Positions 1-6,625 of a stretch of DNA of 10,029 nucleotides are shown here, piece by piece. The position numbers were made by a program, and so were the translations under genes. The DNA comes from Porphyrobacter sp. (GTDB taxonomy: Bacteria; Pseudomonadota; Alphaproteobacteria; Sphingomonadales; Sphingomonadaceae): NCBI GenBank assembly GCA_021732945.1, contig JAKFWB010000559.1:1-10029 (forward strand). The letters run 5' to 3'. How positions within the stretch are numbered: position 1 is the first letter of the stretch; every line of letters starts with the position of its first letter. The notes beneath the pieces are model-generated. The model did not search any database. It was not told where the DNA came from and saw only the letters and a list, made by a program, of their open reading frames with translations.

Positions 1-81
1 GAAGAAATTCATCGTCACGCCCGCAAACATCTGGGGGCGGGTGAGCGCACGGTGAACCGGGTTGCGGTTGAGCTCGCTCAT
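1..81 (-). CDS. virB3: VirB3-like type IV secretion protein, N-terminal 27 residues (partial)
   Basis: The minus strand from position 81 reads MSELNRNPVHRALTRPQMFA and then GVTMNFF before the window ends. The pattern of a short polar N-terminus, 'NPVHRALTRP' and then 'GV' entering a hydrophobic segment is typical of VirB3, a small inner-membrane subunit of VirB/D4-type secretion channels. The ATG lies 7 nt past the stop codon of the upstream pilin gene, so the two are probably co-transcribed and translationally close. An AGGA sequence sits about 14 nt upstream, a weak ribosome binding site. The rest of the gene, and presumably virB4 onward, lies outside the window. Identity rests on a short peptide plus gene order and is fairly secure; whether the full system is intact cannot be judged here. 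Confidence 0.72.
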   Translation of the reverse strand, partial: MSELNRNPVHRALTRPQMFAGVTMNFF

Positions 82-88
82 CGCAGGC

Positions 89-400
89 CTATCCTGCTGC
101 CGTCTGAATGCCGGCGACGATCGTGGTCGCGCCGAACAGGATGAACACGCCGACGATTACGGTCGCACCAAAGCGCCAGTTCATCCGGCCGGTCAGCATC
201 ATGAAGCCAATCGCAGCCACGGCCATCACCGCGACGGTAGTAGCCACCGTGCCCAGCAATGTGCCCTGCAACCACAGCAAAGCGTTGTTGATCGGGCCAG
301 AGCCAGCAGGATCAGCGCCCTGCGCAAACGCGGCCGCAGGGGTCAGCGCCAGTGCGACAAAAGCGGCAAAACGGGCAGGCATACGAAGGAGAGACATCAT
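89..400 (-). CDS. virB2: VirB2/TrbC-family pilin precursor
   Basis: This encodes a 103-residue protein with a Sec signal peptide (positively charged start, hydrophobic stretch to about residue 20, likely cleavage after AAAFA at residue 26), leaving a mature pilin of about 77 residues. Two hydrophobic segments (about 49-70 and 79-97) flank a short charged loop, TGRMNWR, which matches the VirB2/TrbC topology. VirB2 subunits are pulled from the inner membrane to form the conjugative or T-pilus and line the secretion channel. The gene lies between a lytic transglycosylase and virB3, the standard virB order. Two tandem ATGs (400 and 397) are possible starts; a purine-rich GAGAAAG stretch just upstream fits the second slightly better. 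Family assignment is strong; the transported substrate is unknown. Confidence 0.85.
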   Translation of the reverse strand: MMSLLRMPARFAAFVALALTPAAAFAQGADPAGSGPINNALLWLQGTLLGTVATTVAVMAVAAIGFMMLTGRMNWRFGATVIVGVFILFGATTIVAGIQTAAG

Positions 401-441
401 TTCTTTCTCAGCACTTTCACTCTTAAGCTATCATACCGGGG

Positions 442-1080
442 TTATTGCCCGACTGGACGCGAATGGTTGGCAAGCCGCCCCATGATCGCGGCGACATATT
501 GCTTTGTTTCGCGGATATTGGGAATCCCCCCCGCGCGCTCGACCCTGCCGGGTCCGGCATTATAGGCGGCGAGCGCCTTTTCGAGATTGCCGTCAAACCG
601 GTCGAGCTGTTCGCGCAGGTAACGCGCTCCGCCCTCAAGATTCTGGAACGGATCGCTGGAATCGACCCCGAGATAGCGCGCCGTGCCCGGCATCAACTGC
701 GCAAGCCCCCGCGCGCCAACGGGCGACACGGCATTTTCGCGCCAGCGGCTTTCCTGCCACACCAGCGCTTCAAGCAGGCTGGGTGAAAGATCGAACCGCG
801 CGGCCAGCTCTGTGATCTTTGGCGCATAGCGGGTGGGAATACCGGCAGCATGGCGCGCGGGATCGGCGATGGCGTATTCGGGCAAAACAAGGCCCTCCTC
901 CTGTTCGACCGGCGCAGAAACGCTCGCAGCCGTGGCAGAACGGGCGGGCGCTTCAGCCAGCGGCCCGGCCACCCAACGCGCGCCATCCGCGCTCAGTTCG
1001 AGCACATCGGCCTGAGCCTGCGCTGCGAGCCCCGCAGCAGCAACAACAATCATGACGCGGCTAACCGCGGCGAGAATCAT
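442..1080 (-). CDS. virB1: Periplasmic lytic transglycosylase, VirB1-like (SLT domain)
   Basis: This 212-residue protein has a signal peptide (residues 1-24, ending AQA before DV), a low-complexity Ala-rich region to about residue 75, and a C-terminal SLT-type lysozyme-like domain (about 84-205). The family hallmarks are visible: WQESRW with the catalytic Glu at residue 110, GLAQLMP at 125-131 and AYNAGPG at 172-178. These enzymes cleave the MurNAc-GlcNAc bond to open peptidoglycan for assembly of a trans-envelope machine. The position 40 nt before virB2 points to the VirB1 role rather than cell-wall recycling. The start is supported by GGAGGG 7 nt upstream of the ATG; an internal ATG at codon 10 would cut into the signal peptide. 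As the first gene of the operon it probably lies just downstream of the operon promoter. Confidence 0.88.
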   Translation of the reverse strand: MILAAVSRVMIVVAAAGLAAQAQADVLELSADGARWVAGPLAEAPARSATAASVSAPVEQEEGLVLPEYAIADPARHAAGIPTRYAPKITELAARFDLSPSLLEALVWQESRWRENAVSPVGARGLAQLMPGTARYLGVDSSDPFQNLEGGARYLREQLDRFDGNLEKALAAYNAGPGRVERAGGIPNIRETKQYVAAIMGRLANHSRPVGQ

Positions 1081-1119
1081 GTCTCGGCCCTCCAGAATGC
1101 CTACCCTTGTCTACCCTAA

Positions 1120-1137
1120 ATGACAGGCAGGTGACAG
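1120..1137 (-). promoter_or_regulatory. PHO-box-like direct repeat upstream of the virB operon
   Basis: Read on the minus strand this is CTGTCAC-CTGC-CTGTCAT: two 7-bp half-sites agreeing in 6 of 7 positions, separated by 4 bp (11-bp period). It matches the PhoB-box consensus described in enteric bacteria and alphaproteobacteria (CTGTCAT-N4-CTGTCAT). A weaker third half-site, CTTTCTC, sits 11 bp further upstream. The element ends 40 bp before the first start codon of the virB-like operon. A convincing -10 is not obvious downstream. The repeat is seen directly; PhoB binding is inferred. Confidence 0.6.
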
Positions 1138-1192
1138 TCGTGAGAAAGCGAGATTGCGAATAGGCGTTCATCCGGGCGCGTCAGCCGGATCG

Positions 1193-1228
1193 AAAACGGG
1201 CGGACTGCGCCTGAACACAGCCCGCCCG
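1193..1228 (-). terminator. Intrinsic terminator of the TPR gene
   Basis: On the minus strand CGGGCGG pairs with CCGCCCG, extended by CTG/CAG after one mismatch, around a 10-nt loop; TTTTCG follows immediately (stem arms at 1222-1228 and 1197-1203, T-run at 1193-1196). It lies 45 nt downstream of the TPR gene stop codon and before the virB1 regulatory region, so it would insulate the two same-strand genes. Confidence 0.6.
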
Positions 1229-1241
1229 CACGGCTTTGGGT

Positions 1242-1257
1242 GCGGCCCGTGGGCCGC
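1242..1257. repeat. Short perfect palindrome GCGGCCC-GT-GGGCCGC
   Basis: Two 7-bp arms with a 2-bp centre lie between the TPR gene stop and its candidate terminator. The stem is very GC-rich and has no T-run on either strand. It may assist termination of the TPR transcript or be incidental in GC-rich DNA. Confidence 0.35.
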
Positions 1258-1273
1258 GCATTATAAGCTGTGA

Positions 1274-1690
1274 TCAATCGCGATAAGTGAGCTGCTCGCG
1301 GCGCGCCGCATCCGGACGGAACTCGCCGCGCTCCAGCATCTTGATGGCCTTGCGCGCCAAGCGCCGCGAATCGGTGGTGGTGCCATCGGCGGTATCGAGC
1401 TCCACCACCTCGTGGCAGGCCAGTGCCGCTTGAAAGGCGGCGCGCGCCTTTGCGTCATGACCGGCTTGGGCATAGGCAATGCCGAGGTTGATCAGCACCG
1501 CCGCATCATGCGGATCGGCGGCGCTGGCTTTCTCGAGCACGGCCAAGGCCTCACCCTCGCGCCCGGCGGCGAGCGGCTGTGCGGCAAGTTCGTTGAGGTG
1601 CGCGGGCGCAACAACGGGTGCAGATTGCGGCGCGACCGGCGCAGGCACGGCGATCAGTGCGGCGGCAAATGCGAAGACGGTGACAGACAT
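1274..1690 (-). CDS. Small secreted tetratricopeptide-repeat protein
   Basis: From the ATG at 1690 this gives 138 residues. Residues 1-22 form a signal peptide (MSVTVFAFAAALIAVPAPVA). About residues 31-94 hold roughly two TPR-like helical hairpins, with the typical spacing in 'LGIAYAQAGHDAKARAAFQAAL' (helix A, Gly-Asp turn, helix B). The C-terminus (RRLARKAIKMLERGEF onward) is a charged helix. TPRs mediate protein-protein contacts, so this is probably a periplasmic scaffold or assembly factor; no enzyme motif is seen. The reading frame opens further upstream to 1759, but that extension would cover the promoter at 1720-1748, and residue 24 of the longer form begins a clean signal peptide, so the shorter start is preferred. 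It is transcribed divergently from the lipoprotein/receptor operon, which suggests but does not prove a linked role. Confidence 0.75.
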   Translation of the reverse strand: MSVTVFAFAAALIAVPAPVAPQSAPVVAPAHLNELAAQPLAAGREGEALAVLEKASAADPHDAAVLINLGIAYAQAGHDAKARAAFQAALACHEVVELDTADGTTTDSRRLARKAIKMLERGEFRPDAARREQLTYRD

Positions 1691-1719
1691 CAGCAGGACT
1701 CCCAGTTTCCATGAGACGC

Positions 1720-1748
1720 ATAATGCCTGAGTCGCATGTGAAGTGCAA
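1720..1748 (-). promoter_or_regulatory. Sigma70-like promoter of the TPR gene
   Basis: On the minus strand TTGCAC (1743-1748) is separated by exactly 17 bp from CATTAT (1720-1725). Transcription would start near 1713, leaving a short leader before the ATG at 1690. The DNA just upstream (about 1749-1805) is markedly AT-rich compared with its surroundings, as in UP elements. Confidence 0.55.
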
Positions 1749-1861
1749 CAAAACTGCAATATTGTCTTTTATTTGTAATTTACATCATCAAGCTTCTAAT
1801 TTTCCATGTCTTTTGGGTGACATTCTCACTGCACGCCAAGGGATAGGCCCTGCGCACCGCC

Positions 1862-1942
1862 GGTCATATTGGTCATTCTTCAGTCATAATGTCACAATTG
1901 CAACGTCACTGTCATGCTGCAAGAATTCTGTCATGCAGTCGT
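1862..1942 (+). promoter_or_regulatory. Cluster of GTCAT/GTCAC repeats upstream of the lipoprotein-receptor operon
   Basis: GTCAT or GTCAC cores begin at 1863, 1872, 1883, 1891, 1905, 1911 and 1930, and a GTCGT begins at 1938, all in the same orientation. The pair at 1872/1883 is 11 bp apart (TGGTCAT-TCTT-CAGTCAT), and 1883/1905 are 22 bp apart, the helical spacing used by PhoB/OmpR-family dimers. An exact 9-mer, CTGTCATGC, occurs at 1909 and 1928. The cluster lies 72-152 bp upstream of the GTG start. A weak -35/-10 pair, TTGCAA (1898) and AAGAAT (1921), is embedded in it. This is probably the operator/promoter region of the operon; the regulator is not proven. Confidence 0.5.
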
Positions 1943-2013
1943 CCTAGCGCGGCGTGGCGCATCAAATTTCGTCGCGCTCAACTGATTCTCGGCACTTGAG
2001 GGGACCACTCGCT

Positions 2014-3591
2014 GTGAAAAATATTCAACGCACTCTGATCTTGGGTTGCAGCCTGGTCGCGCTGGCTGGTTGCGGCGCGGATGAAATCGTCTCGCCGGGC
2101 ACTAGCGGCGACATCATCATCAACAACCCGCCCCCGTCGCCGACCCCGACGCCCACGCCCACGCCGACCCAGTCGCTGGTGACGCCTGCTGCGGGTTGCC
2201 CGACCATCGCCTCAGCCAACGGCCTTACAGACACGGGGACTCTTTCCGGCCCAACCGGGACCTACCGTGTGTGCCAATTGCCTGCCCGGTTCGACCGTCC
2301 GGACTTGCTGCCCTTTGTGCGCGGCCTGATTTACCAAATCGGCGGCCGCGTTGACGTTGGCTTTGACCGCGGCTTTACGCCAGCTGCCGCCAATGTTGCG
2401 CCGCTCCCGTCATCGCTGACGATCGAGCCTGGCGTTATTTTGTTCGCCACCGCCGATTCGTTTCTGGTCGTCAACCGCGGCAACATGATCGCGTCGAACG
2501 GCACCGCTGATCGCCCGATCATCTGGACCAGCCGCGACAACATTATCGGTCTGGCCAACGACAACAGCCAGCAGCAGTGGGGCGGCGTCGTGATGCTCGG
2601 CAATGCGCCGATCTCGGATTGTTCGAACAACGTCTTCAACACCGTTGCCGCGCCGACCAACAACCCGACCTGCGAAGGTCGTCTCGAAGGTGCTGCCGTA
2701 GCCACCCCGTTCGGTGGTGCCAATGCGGCCTCTAACTCGGGTTCGTTCCGGTTTAATCAGATCCGCTTCTCGGGCTTTGAACTCGCGCCGAACAACGAAC
2801 TCCAGTCGCTGACCACCGGCGGCGTTGGGTCGGGCACTGTCATCGAAAACCTGCAATCGTTCAACAGCTCGGACGATGGTGTCGAGTTCTTTGGCGGCGG
2901 CTTCAATGTCCGCAACCTTGCGGTGATCGGTGCCTCGGATGACTCGCTCGACGTTGACACCGGCGCGCTCGTCAATGTTGACACCATGATTGCGGTTCAG
3001 CGTTCGTCGACCGGCGACCGTCTGATTGAACTCGATTCGCCGAACGTGTCGAATACGACCCCGTCGACCGCCATCCCGCAGACGCGCTTGCAGGTGAACA
3101 ACTTCACTTTCTTAGCACGAGACGCTGCACCGCAGGTCGTGCAGGCGCGCGGCGGAGCGGCGCTCGGCCTCACCAATGGCGTGTTCAACGCTGGCACCAA
3201 CCACTGCTTCCAGATCGATGAAGCGCCAACCTTGGCAGCGATCATCGGCGTGGATTCGGTGGTCGGCGATTGCCCGGCGGTCGATCCGATCCGTGGCGGC
3301 GGCGGCAACACCAATGCTGACGTGGCAACGCGCATCAATGGTGGCACCAACAACAACTTCGCCTTTGCCATCACGCTGACCAATGGTGTGGTGAACGGCG
3401 CGGGTGAAACCGGCCGCACGGCGTTCAATGCCAACACCCGGTCAACCTTCTTCCCGACCCGCACCTTCATCGGTGCGATCCAGAACGCGGCGGCGCTGAC
3501 CAGCACCTTTGGCAACTGGACGTGCAATTCGGCGACCCAGAACTTCAGCAGCACCAACGGCGCCTGCACCTCGCTGCCGGTCTTCAGCTGA
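2014..3591 (+). CDS. Exported lipoprotein with predicted right-handed beta-helix, partner of the TonB receptor
   Basis: The chosen GTG start (525 residues) has GAGGGG 10 nt upstream and yields a lipoprotein signal peptide, VKNIQRTLILGCSLVALAGC, with lipobox L17-A-G-C20. A GTG 20 codons earlier would bury it. Residues 41-52 form a PSPTPTPTPTPT linker, a likely spacer from the membrane. About residues 134-420 show short beta-rich rungs (e.g. GTADRPIIWTS, WGGVVMLGNAPI) expected of a right-handed parallel beta-helix. The best-conserved-looking part is Gly/Asp-rich: GGVGSGTVIENLQSFN, SSDDGVEFFGG and ASDDSLDVDTG (about 269-317), perhaps a metal or ligand site. Besides the lipidated Cys there are eight Cys after the linker (62, 87, 203, 220, 398, 420, 504, 518), consistent with four disulfides in an extracytoplasmic protein. 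Homologous proteins are sometimes mislabelled 'multidrug transporter'; no transporter feature is present. Its position before a TonB receptor suggests a surface ligand-capture or cargo-processing role, which is inference. Confidence 0.8.
   Translation: MKNIQRTLILGCSLVALAGCGADEIVSPGTSGDIIINNPPPSPTPTPTPTPTQSLVTPAAGCPTIASANGLTDTGTLSGPTGTYRVCQLPARFDRPDLLPFVRGLIYQIGGRVDVGFDRGFTPAAANVAPLPSSLTIEPGVILFATADSFLVVNRGNMIASNGTADRPIIWTSRDNIIGLANDNSQQQWGGVVMLGNAPISDCSNNVFNTVAAPTNNPTCEGRLEGAAVATPFGGANAASNSGSFRFNQIRFSGFELAPNNELQSLTTGGVGSGTVIENLQSFNSSDDGVEFFGGGFNVRNLAVIGASDDSLDVDTGALVNVDTMIAVQRSSTGDRLIELDSPNVSNTTPSTAIPQTRLQVNNFTFLARDAAPQVVQARGGAALGLTNGVFNAGTNHCFQIDEAPTLAAIIGVDSVVGDCPAVDPIRGGGGNTNADVATRINGGTNNNFAFAITLTNGVVNGAGETGRTAFNANTRSTFFPTRTFIGAIQNAAALTSTFGNWTCNSATQNFSSTNGACTSLPVFS
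2140..2169 (+). repeat. Hexanucleotide repeat coding the (Pro-Thr)5 linker
   Basis: Five near-identical CC(G/C)AC(C/G) hexamers encode alternating Pro-Thr directly after the lipidated N-terminal region. Such tracts make extended, protease-resistant spacers. The repeat could change length by slippage in units of two residues without shifting frame. Confidence 0.7.
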
Positions 3592-3609
3592 TTGCTGATC
3601 ACTAAATGT

Positions 3610-3653
3610 GGGGGGGTGTGGCCACGTCGGTGCGCTGCGCCTCCCCCTTTTTT
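3610..3653 (+). terminator. Candidate intrinsic terminator/attenuator between lipoprotein and receptor genes
   Basis: A run of seven G (3610-3616) can pair with five C (3643-3647), and TTTTTT (3648-3653) follows directly. The 26-nt interior (e.g. GTGGCCAC) can itself fold. It starts 18 nt after the lipoprotein stop codon and 64 nt before the receptor start. The stem is short relative to its loop, so partial termination is more plausible than a full stop. Confidence 0.5.
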
Positions 3654-3703
3654 CTTCGTTCCGGGTTGCTGGGCAGCCCCTGAAGTTCAAAAGACCTATT
3701 CAT

Positions 3704-3710
3704 GAGGGGG
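3704..3710 (+). promoter_or_regulatory. Ribosome binding site that sets the receptor start
   Basis: GAGGGGG lies 6 nt before the ATG at 3717 and overlaps the upstream in-frame ATG at 3702. This places the true start at 3717 (or the tandem ATG at 3720), because the 3702 codon would be too close to its own Shine-Dalgarno. Confidence 0.65.
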
Positions 3711-3716
3711 TCTCGA

Positions 3717-6452
3717 ATGATGTCGACCGGCAAGCGCCTGGCAGGGCTGCTGCTTCTCACCACGTCGCTAACCTTGCCCAGTGTTCTGCATGCGCAGGAT
3801 GCAGCGGAAGAGACGGCCACGGATGAACTCACCCAGCAGGTAGAGGAAACCCCGCCCGAGGAGGAATTGCAGGAAGCCGACATTTCGGTACCCGGCGGCG
3901 GGATCATCGTCACCGGTCGCCGCAACCGCGATCCGGCGCGCAATTCGGGCCAGGTGCTGAACGTGCTGTCCGAAGCTGACATCGCCCGCACCGGCGAAGG
4001 CGACATCGCGGGTGCCCTGGCGCGCGTCAGCGGCTTGTCACTGGTCGGTAATGGCCGCGTGTTCGTGCGCGGTCTGGGTGATCGCTACTCGCTCGCCCTG
4101 CTCAACGGTCTCCCCCTGCCCAGCCCCGAACCGCTGAGCCGCGTGGTCCCGCTCGACATTTTCCCGACCAGCGTGATTTCCTCGTCGCTTGTCCAGAAGA
4201 CCTATTCAGCCAACTTCCCCGGTGAATTCGGCGGCGGTGTGATCAACCTCACGACCAAAGCGATCCCGACCGAGGATTTCCTCACCATCGGTTTTTCCGG
4301 CAGCGGCGACACCGAAACCACGTTTGAAAACGGGCTGACCTATTTCGGCAGCCGCTGGGACACGTTCGGCTTTGACAATGGCAACCGCGATCTCCCCACG
4401 GCATTGCAAGGTTTGATCGCCAGCGGCACGCGGGTGACCGATGCCCCTGCCGATGTCCAGCGCCAGTTGGCCGGGCAGATCCTGCCGCTGAACCTTGTCA
4501 CCCTGCAACGCAATGACGAGCTGCCGATCAACTTCTCCGCCAACATCACTGGCGGCACTTCATTCGAAGTGGGCGACGGCAACTACCTTGGTATCATCGC
4601 AACCGCCGGGATCACCAACACCTGGCGCAACCGTTCGGTCACCAGCCAGCAGTTCGGCGACGCCGAAGCGGGCGATATCAACTTCGATTCGACCAATTTC
4701 ATCACCGATAACAAGATTCTGGTGAACTCCCTGATCGGGCTTGGTCTCGATATTGGCGAGCACACCATCCGCTGGACCAACCTGTACATCCGCGACACGC
4801 TGAAGACGGCACGTCTTGCGCAAGGGACCGATTTCTTCGCCGCTGGCGGGTCGGGTGCTGATGATCTGGGCTTTGACTTCCAGACCCAGCAAACCGCCTG
4901 GTTCGAACGGCAGTTGATCGATTCGCAGGTGGTGGCCGAGTTTAATTTTGACAAGCTCGAACTCGATCTGCGCGGGGGCTTTGCCCAGACCGATCGCGAA
5001 GCGCCCTTCAATGCCATCGTGCCCTATATTCGCACGAACATTCAAGGTGATCTATTCGGTGACCGGTTTGTCGTTGACGTGAACGGCAACACCAGCGGGA
5101 CCGATGATATTCAGGTCAGCTTTGAAGATCTGACCGAGCAGCTGATTTTTGGCAGCGCTGACCTTTCCTATGAACTCACCGACGATCTGCGCGTCACCGT
5201 GGGTTATGCCTATTCGGATACCGAACGCACGTCGCAGTCGTTCATCATCCGTCCTTTGCTCGGCGCGACTGCCGAATTCACCACCGCTGTGCGAGCGCTG
5301 GGCCTGCGGCGTCCGGGCGACATCTTCAACGGCGCCACGCTGGCGACCGATGCCAATGGCGTCGGCTTTTTCAACGTGACCGTGACCGATCCGACGCCGT
5401 TCCCGGTGTTTGATGCAGCGCTGACGGTGCATGCCGGATACGGGCTGTTCCGCTACCGCCCGACCGAGACGATCACGATCGAAGGGGGCGTGCGCTTCGA
5501 AGACGGGTTGCAGATCGCCGCTCCGGACCCGACCTTCATCGCTCCCGGCGGCGTCGCCACGCCGACCCGGATCGCCAATGATTACTTCCTGCCCTCGGCC
5601 ACGGTGACGTGGGAAGTGATCGACAATCTGCAGCTGCGCATTGCAGCCTCGCAGACCATCGCGCGCCCGCAGTTCCGCGAATTGGTCGAACAGACCTATT
5701 TCGATCCGGAATCAAACCGTCGCTTCCGCGGGAACCCGTTCCTGCAGGACAGCGAGCTGATCAACGCCGAAGCGCGCGCCGAATATTACCTCGGCGGCCC
5801 CAACAAGATCAGCCTCGCCGGGTTCTACAAGGAAATCGACAACCCGATCGAGAACTTCCTGATCACCACGCCGGGCGTCATCGAAACCAGCTACGCCAAT
5901 GCGCCCTCGGCGGAATTGTACGGCGCTGAGTTCGACGTTGCCTATGGGATCGACCTCTACAATTGGGGCGGGTTCTTCGAGACCAAGCAGATCCTGGTCC
6001 TCGCCAACTACACCTATACCCAATCGAGCATTTCGGTCGGTGTGGATGATCTCGCGCCGATCCCCGGTGCTCCGACGCAGGTGGCGAGCCAGCTGTTTGA
6101 CGAAGGCGCGCCGCTGGTGGGCCAGTCGGATCACGTGGCCAACCTCTCGCTCGGGATCGAGGATACCGACAAGGTGCAGCAGTTCACCGTCTTGCTCAAT
6201 TATGCGAGCGAGCGCGTGACCCTGCGCGGCGGGGCCCTGCCCGATGTCGTCGAAGACCCCGGCCTGACGGTGGACGTGGTTGCCCGTTCGGAAATCAAGC
6301 TGGGCGGCCTGCCGCTCGAATTGTCGCTGGAGGCCCGCAACATCTTCGGGCGCGACAATTTCGAGTTCCAGGAGATCAACGGCAACCGCGCCGAGATCAA
6401 CACCTACGACGTGGGCACCAGCTTCTCGATCGGGCTGAAGGCGCAATTTTAA
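3717..6452 (+). CDS. TonB-dependent outer-membrane receptor
   Basis: The 911-residue precursor has a signal peptide (about residues 1-26, ending SVLHA before QD). An acidic stretch rich in Glu/Asp (28-56) and the IIVTGRR segment (63-69), common at the start of sphingomonad TonB receptors, come next. The plug domain (about 60-180) contains VRGLGDRYSLALLNGLPLPS, then VVPLDIFPTSVISSSLVQKT and FPGEFGGGVINLTTK, the classic plug landmarks. The rest is a 22-strand barrel candidate with many alternating aromatic/polar strands; the last strand, TSFSIGLKAQF, ends in Phe as the BAM signal requires. Length is normal for the family. Such receptors import large or scarce substrates (siderophores, vitamins, glycans, sometimes phosphorus compounds) using TonB-ExbBD energy. 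The substrate cannot be read from the sequence. The upstream beta-helix lipoprotein is the likely surface partner, and shared control from the GTCAT-rich region is probable. Confidence 0.93.
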   Translation: MMSTGKRLAGLLLLTTSLTLPSVLHAQDAAEETATDELTQQVEETPPEEELQEADISVPGGGIIVTGRRNRDPARNSGQVLNVLSEADIARTGEGDIAGALARVSGLSLVGNGRVFVRGLGDRYSLALLNGLPLPSPEPLSRVVPLDIFPTSVISSSLVQKTYSANFPGEFGGGVINLTTKAIPTEDFLTIGFSGSGDTETTFENGLTYFGSRWDTFGFDNGNRDLPTALQGLIASGTRVTDAPADVQRQLAGQILPLNLVTLQRNDELPINFSANITGGTSFEVGDGNYLGIIATAGITNTWRNRSVTSQQFGDAEAGDINFDSTNFITDNKILVNSLIGLGLDIGEHTIRWTNLYIRDTLKTARLAQGTDFFAAGGSGADDLGFDFQTQQTAWFERQLIDSQVVAEFNFDKLELDLRGGFAQTDREAPFNAIVPYIRTNIQGDLFGDRFVVDVNGNTSGTDDIQVSFEDLTEQLIFGSADLSYELTDDLRVTVGYAYSDTERTSQSFIIRPLLGATAEFTTAVRALGLRRPGDIFNGATLATDANGVGFFNVTVTDPTPFPVFDAALTVHAGYGLFRYRPTETITIEGGVRFEDGLQIAAPDPTFIAPGGVATPTRIANDYFLPSATVTWEVIDNLQLRIAASQTIARPQFRELVEQTYFDPESNRRFRGNPFLQDSELINAEARAEYYLGGPNKISLAGFYKEIDNPIENFLITTPGVIETSYANAPSAELYGAEFDVAYGIDLYNWGGFFETKQILVLANYTYTQSSISVGVDDLAPIPGAPTQVASQLFDEGAPLVGQSDHVANLSLGIEDTDKVQQFTVLLNYASERVTLRGGALPDVVEDPGLTVDVVARSEIKLGGLPLELSLEARNIFGRDNFEFQEINGNRAEINTYDVGTSFSIGLKAQF

Positions 6453-6458
6453 GAGAGA

Positions 6459-6485
6459 GCCGCCGCCCCTCCGGGCGGCGGCTTC
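6459..6485 (+). terminator. Strong hairpin terminator after the TonB receptor
   Basis: A perfect 10-bp GC stem (GCCGCCGCCC / GGGCGGCGGC) with a CTCC loop starts 6 nt after the receptor stop codon. The T-run is poor (TTCC), as is common for terminators in GC-rich bacteria. It would close the lipoprotein-receptor operon. Confidence 0.7.
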
Positions 6486-6514
6486 CTCGCTCACGCGATC
6501 TGAAGATCGGGTGT

Positions 6515-6555
6515 CCCGCCTGCGGCGGTTCAGCTTCGCTTCCGCTGCGGGCGGG
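6515..6555. repeat. 14-bp-arm inverted repeat with 13-nt loop
   Basis: CCCGCCTGCGGCGG (6515-6528) pairs with CCGCTGCGGGCGGG (6542-6555) across all 14 positions, two as G-U wobbles. It lies in the 173-bp gene-free stretch between the receptor and the convergent regulator gene. It could be a REP-like element or a transcript-end stabiliser; copy number elsewhere in the genome is unknown. Confidence 0.5.
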
Positions 6556-6579
6556 CGCCTGATCGCTTTGGCGGCCTTG

Positions 6580-6594
6580 CGGGCCTTAGGCCCG
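6580..6594. terminator. Short hairpin in the convergent gap, possible terminator
   Basis: CGGGCC-TTA-GGCCCG forms a 6-bp stem with a 3-nt loop. On the plus strand TTT follows; on the minus strand it lies 32 nt downstream of the regulator stop codon but lacks a T-run. It may serve weakly in either direction. Confidence 0.35.
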
Positions 6595-6625
6595 TTTGGC
6601 GCTATAACTTTACGGTCAACCAGCC

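Noticed and set aside
1691..1759. Longer start of the TPR gene at 1759
   Set aside because: It would place codons over a well-spaced promoter (TTGCAC-17-CATTAT) and put a poor, Cys-rich segment before a clear signal peptide.
1909..1936. The CTGTCATGC pair at 1909 and 1928 as a canonical PHO box
   Set aside because: The 19-bp spacing does not fit the 11-bp period; it was kept only as part of the wider repeat cluster.
1954..2013. Upstream GTG start for the beta-helix lipoprotein
   Set aside because: It puts the lipobox 40 residues in, after a polar stretch; the GTG at 2014 with GAGGGG upstream gives a normal lipoprotein signal.
2140..2169. Pro-Thr repeat as a CRISPR or mobile repeat
   Set aside because: It is a short in-frame coding hexamer tract without spacers; it encodes a linker.
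3702..3716. ATG at 3702 as the TonB receptor start
   Set aside because: It overlaps the Shine-Dalgarno of the start at 3717, which gives a standard signal peptide.
5712..6494. A 260-codon minus-strand open frame opposite the TonB receptor
   Set aside because: It overlaps the receptor's barrel and its terminator, and has no domain signature; high GC makes long antisense frames common.
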